Below the pieces are notes generated by a model, which worked only from the letters and a program-made list of their open reading frames with translations, had not been told where the DNA came from and made no database searches. From NCBI GenBank assembly GCA_934454145.1, contig CAKSFT010000007.1:124001-188000 (forward strand): a DNA stretch of 64,000 bases, read 5' to 3'. Position 1 is the first letter of the stretch; every line of letters begins with the position of its first letter. Origin of the DNA: an uncultured Clostridia bacterium (GTDB taxonomy: Bacteria; Bacillota; Clostridia; UBA1381). The position numbers and the translations under genes were made by a program. Positions 61,731-64,000 of the stretch are shown piece after piece.

Positions 61731-63041
61731 TTATCTGTAAACTATTCCGTTTTTTTCCGAAACATTTTTGAGCACCAATGCAATCACAAGGCATATGCCC
61801 TCTGCAACCGCCACCGTATACCAGACAAAATCATAGCCAAACAGCCGCGGCAGGGTATTTATGCAAAGCGAGTTGAAAACAAAACTGCGGCAAATATTCA
61901 AGGCAATCGCATAGGGTGTCCGCTTTGTCGAAAACAGGTATGCGCCGATAACCGAACTGCTTGCGGCAAAAACATAATTCAGGCAATATCTTGGGAGTGA
62001 TGCCTCTACAATCCCGATTGCCTCTTCCTTTGCGCCGAAAAGCATGCAGATGGGCTTGCCTAAAACAAAGGTCAGCGCAAAAATCGCCAAGCCGCCGACA
62101 AGCGCAAAAATCTGACCGCTTCTGAAATAATACCGCAGACTCTTGTCGTCCTTTGCCCCATAGCTCTGCCCGTACAGCGGCTGCAAACCGCCCGCCAGGC
62201 CGTACATCAGCGAGGCAAACAGCGATGCCGCATAACAGATAACCGAAAAGGCATTGACCGACATATTCCCCAGATATGTAATGAGCATTCTGTTCATAAA
62301 GAATGTGGTAATCGGGTTTGCAAACTGCGCTATCATCTCCGGGAGTCCGCGCAGCATTATCTTTGTATAAAGCGAAAAATTGATTTTAAATCTTTTTATA
62401 CGCAAGTTACCCTTTTTCAGCACAAAATGAGTCAGCGCAACAAAAAATCCGATAAGGTTTGAAAACCCCGTTGCAAACGCCGCCCCGGCGACCCCCTTCG
62501 CAAGGGGATAGACAAGGAGCCAGTCGCCGAAAATATTCACAGCCGTACAGATGATGGACGTGAACATTGCGATGTTTGGGCTGCTGTCGTTCCTGGCAAA
62601 TGTGTTAAAACAATAAAACAATGTCGACGGCAGCAAAAACACAGAATACCACCGGATATAGTCTGACACCATTGCAAGATATGTGCTGTTTGCGCCGAGG
62701 TATCCGGCAATTTTTTCGCTGAATACTATTCCCAATATGCTTATGACCGAAAATATTAGTGCATTGATTGAAAGAGCATGCATAAACACCACATTTGCGC
62801 CCTCGTTGTCCTTCCTCCCGAAACGGACAGCCGCAACCGTAACTCCGCCGATGTTGAAAAGCACCGAAAAAGCACTCACAAGCATAATGTAAGGCATCGC
62901 AAGGCTCACCGCCCCCAGCGCATCAATGCCGACGCCGTTGCCGACAAACATGCCGTCAACAATGGTTAAGATAAACATACTTATATTTCCGAACAATGCC
63001 GGTATGATATAATGTATCAGATTTTGTCTTTGTTCTTGCAT
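61731..63041 (-). CDS. MATE-family efflux transporter
   Basis: This 436-residue protein has 12 membrane helices in two bundles of six. Typical MATE segments are present: DGMFVGNGVGIDALGAVSLA near the N-terminus and LRGLPEMIAQFANPITTFFMN at the start of the second half. MATE proteins export cationic drugs or metabolites in exchange for Na+ or H+. GGGAGGA stands 8 nt before the ATG. The upstream ~100 nt to the SLH gene holds nothing clear. Confidence 0.92.
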   Translation of the reverse strand: MQEQRQNLIHYIIPALFGNISMFILTIVDGMFVGNGVGIDALGAVSLAMPYIMLVSAFSVLFNIGGVTVAAVRFGRKDNEGANVVFMHALSINALIFSVISILGIVFSEKIAGYLGANSTYLAMVSDYIRWYSVFLLPSTLFYCFNTFARNDSSPNIAMFTSIICTAVNIFGDWLLVYPLAKGVAGAAFATGFSNLIGFFVALTHFVLKKGNLRIKRFKINFSLYTKIMLRGLPEMIAQFANPITTFFMNRMLITYLGNMSVNAFSVICYAASLFASLMYGLAGGLQPLYGQSYGAKDDKSLRYYFRSGQIFALVGGLAIFALTFVLGKPICMLFGAKEEAIGIVEASLPRYCLNYVFAASSSVIGAYLFSTKRTPYAIALNICRSFVFNSLCINTLPRLFGYDFVWYTVAVAEGICLVIALVLKNVSEKNGIVYR

Positions 63042-63139
63042 TTATTTTCCTCCCGGAGCAACCGATTAATTTCCTCTTCAAATATGGTATATTGCAGTTC
63101 AAACAGTTCCAAAAATTTATGCAGTTTTGCGGCATTTGG

Positions 63140-64000
63140 TTATTTCCAGATTTCCGTGCCATTGTCTTTTTCATATTTGTGCGCATTTGTCGCCTCAATC
63201 ACATCTTGATAATACCACTCCGAGGGCGAAACGTCCCCAAACAGCTTTATACTATCCGCATGGGTCTGCACATATTTCATGTCAGCCTTTCTCCCCAGCA
63301 TATTGTTGACAATCTTCACAACAGAATTACGCTTTATGGGCGCGTCCGGGGAAAACGTTCCGTCACTGTTTCCCGAAATCCAGCCCAGCGATGCGGCGTC
63401 TGCGATATTCTTTGCCGCCCAGTGTTCTTTGCCGACATCGGCAAAGGTTTCAGTGCCCTTGGCATCAATGCTGACAAACCTCATTGCTATTGTGACAAAT
63501 TCCGCCCTTGTTATTTCACCGTCGGGCTTAAAGCGGTTTGCGCCGACTCCTTTTATGATGCCCATGCCGGCAAGCGCTGTGACGGCGTCATAATACCACG
63601 CCCCGCGCTTTACATCATTAAACGCACCTGTGCCCGATATGTTTTTATCAAGCAGCAGATTATAAAACATTTGTGCCGCTTCCGCCCTGGTCATATTTCT
63701 CCCCGGCTTAAATTCGCCATTGCTGTACCCCTTCAGATAACTGATATGCTCTTCCGTTTCCAGCAACCTTGCAACACCTGTCGCCGACGGGTCTGCAACA
63801 GACGGATTTTCGGGCTTTTGCTCTTGGTTTTGCTTACTCTCCGTCCACTTGGCATAGAGTGTAATATTCTGTGTGATGTCTGCGGTAAAGTCAAATTTTT
63901 CGGTCAAAGCACCGTCACTATACCACCCGTCAAATATATAACCCTCCATCTCGGGCGCCTCGGGCTCTTTCGCTTTTCCGCCGCTTTTTACGCTTTGGGT
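63140..64000 (-). CDS. SLH-domain surface protein (C-terminal part, cut by window edge)
   Basis: The frame is open to the right edge, so the N-terminus and any signal peptide are missing. The visible 286 residues hold a Gly/Lys linker, one Flg_new/InlB-type beta-grasp repeat (GYIFDGWYSDGALTEKFDF...TLYAKW), and three SLH domains (EHISYLKGYSNGEFKPGRNMTRAE, then GMGIIKGVGANRFKPDGEITRAE, then ...GWISGNSDGTFSPDAPIKRN; each shown in part). It is attached to the cell wall through the SLH triplet, and its function depends on the unseen part. Confidence 0.88.
   Translation of the reverse strand, partial: TQSVKSGGKAKEPEAPEMEGYIFDGWYSDGALTEKFDFTADITQNITLYAKWTESKQNQEQKPENPSVADPSATGVARLLETEEHISYLKGYSNGEFKPGRNMTRAEAAQMFYNLLLDKNISGTGAFNDVKRGAWYYDAVTALAGMGIIKGVGANRFKPDGEITRAEFVTIAMRFVSIDAKGTETFADVGKEHWAAKNIADAASLGWISGNSDGTFSPDAPIKRNSVVKIVNNMLGRKADMKYVQTHADSIKLFGDVSPSEWYYQDVIEATNAHKYEKDNGTEIWK

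Overview
The window reads as chromosome of an anaerobic, endospore-forming member of class Clostridia. The evidence is a spoIIIA operon tail, spoIIR, dipicolinate synthase dpaAB, two SleB-type hydrolases with ypeB, the clostridial SCIFF peptide with its radical SAM maturase, a V-type ATPase operon, and SLH-domain surface proteins. Species cannot be told from sequence alone. Coding density is high and TTG start codons are frequent.

Layout. 1-4.8 kb (+): spoIIIAF (cut by the window edge), spoIIIAG, spoIIIAH, an Asp23 protein, scfA/scfB and an HD-domain protein. 4.9-13.6 kb (+): nine-gene V-ATPase operon in the order G/H-like, I, K, E, C, F, A, B, D, whose proteolipid has the pattern of Na+-binding residues. 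13.6-21.9 kb (-): sugar and uronate catabolism (kdgA, a short GH29 fucosidase, kdgK, a GH38 mannosidase) mixed with a small regulator, a HAD phosphatase, an SMR exporter and a DUF975 membrane protein. 22.1-32.3 kb (+): dpaAB, thyA-DHFR, a CDF metal exporter behind a likely Ni/Co riboswitch, pheST behind a T-box, and a SpoVB/MurJ-like flippase. 32.4-33.7 kb: five tRNAs (Val, Asp, Phe, Gly, Cys), a small membrane protein and a dead MobA/MobL relaxase fragment. 33.7-39.9 kb: sleB-like, comF, a CorC/HlyC protein, DUF5662, spoIIR, then sleB-ypeB. 40-45 kb: a sugar-binding lipoprotein divergent from a YesN/YesM-type two-component pair. 45.3-60.3 kb (-): a GH3 enzyme and four very large secreted proteins (two beta-helix proteins, one SLH-anchored, one with a degenerate SLH-like region). 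60.4-64 kb: an AraC regulator, a multi-hairpin intergenic block, a MATE transporter and a partial SLH protein.

The most unusual signal is a dispersed family of eight palindromic elements: five of about 34 bp and three of about 200 bp that carry the same ends around a structured core. All eight end 28-32 nt upstream of the chosen start codon, on either strand, in front of functionally unrelated genes. Several are bracketed by 12-15 bp direct repeats that look like target-site duplications; the clearest splits spoIIIAG from spoIIIAH. This suggests a non-autonomous mobile element that targets, or is kept only in, 5' leaders just ahead of the Shine-Dalgarno sequence. A second repeat family of about 215 bp lies just downstream of two unrelated operons.
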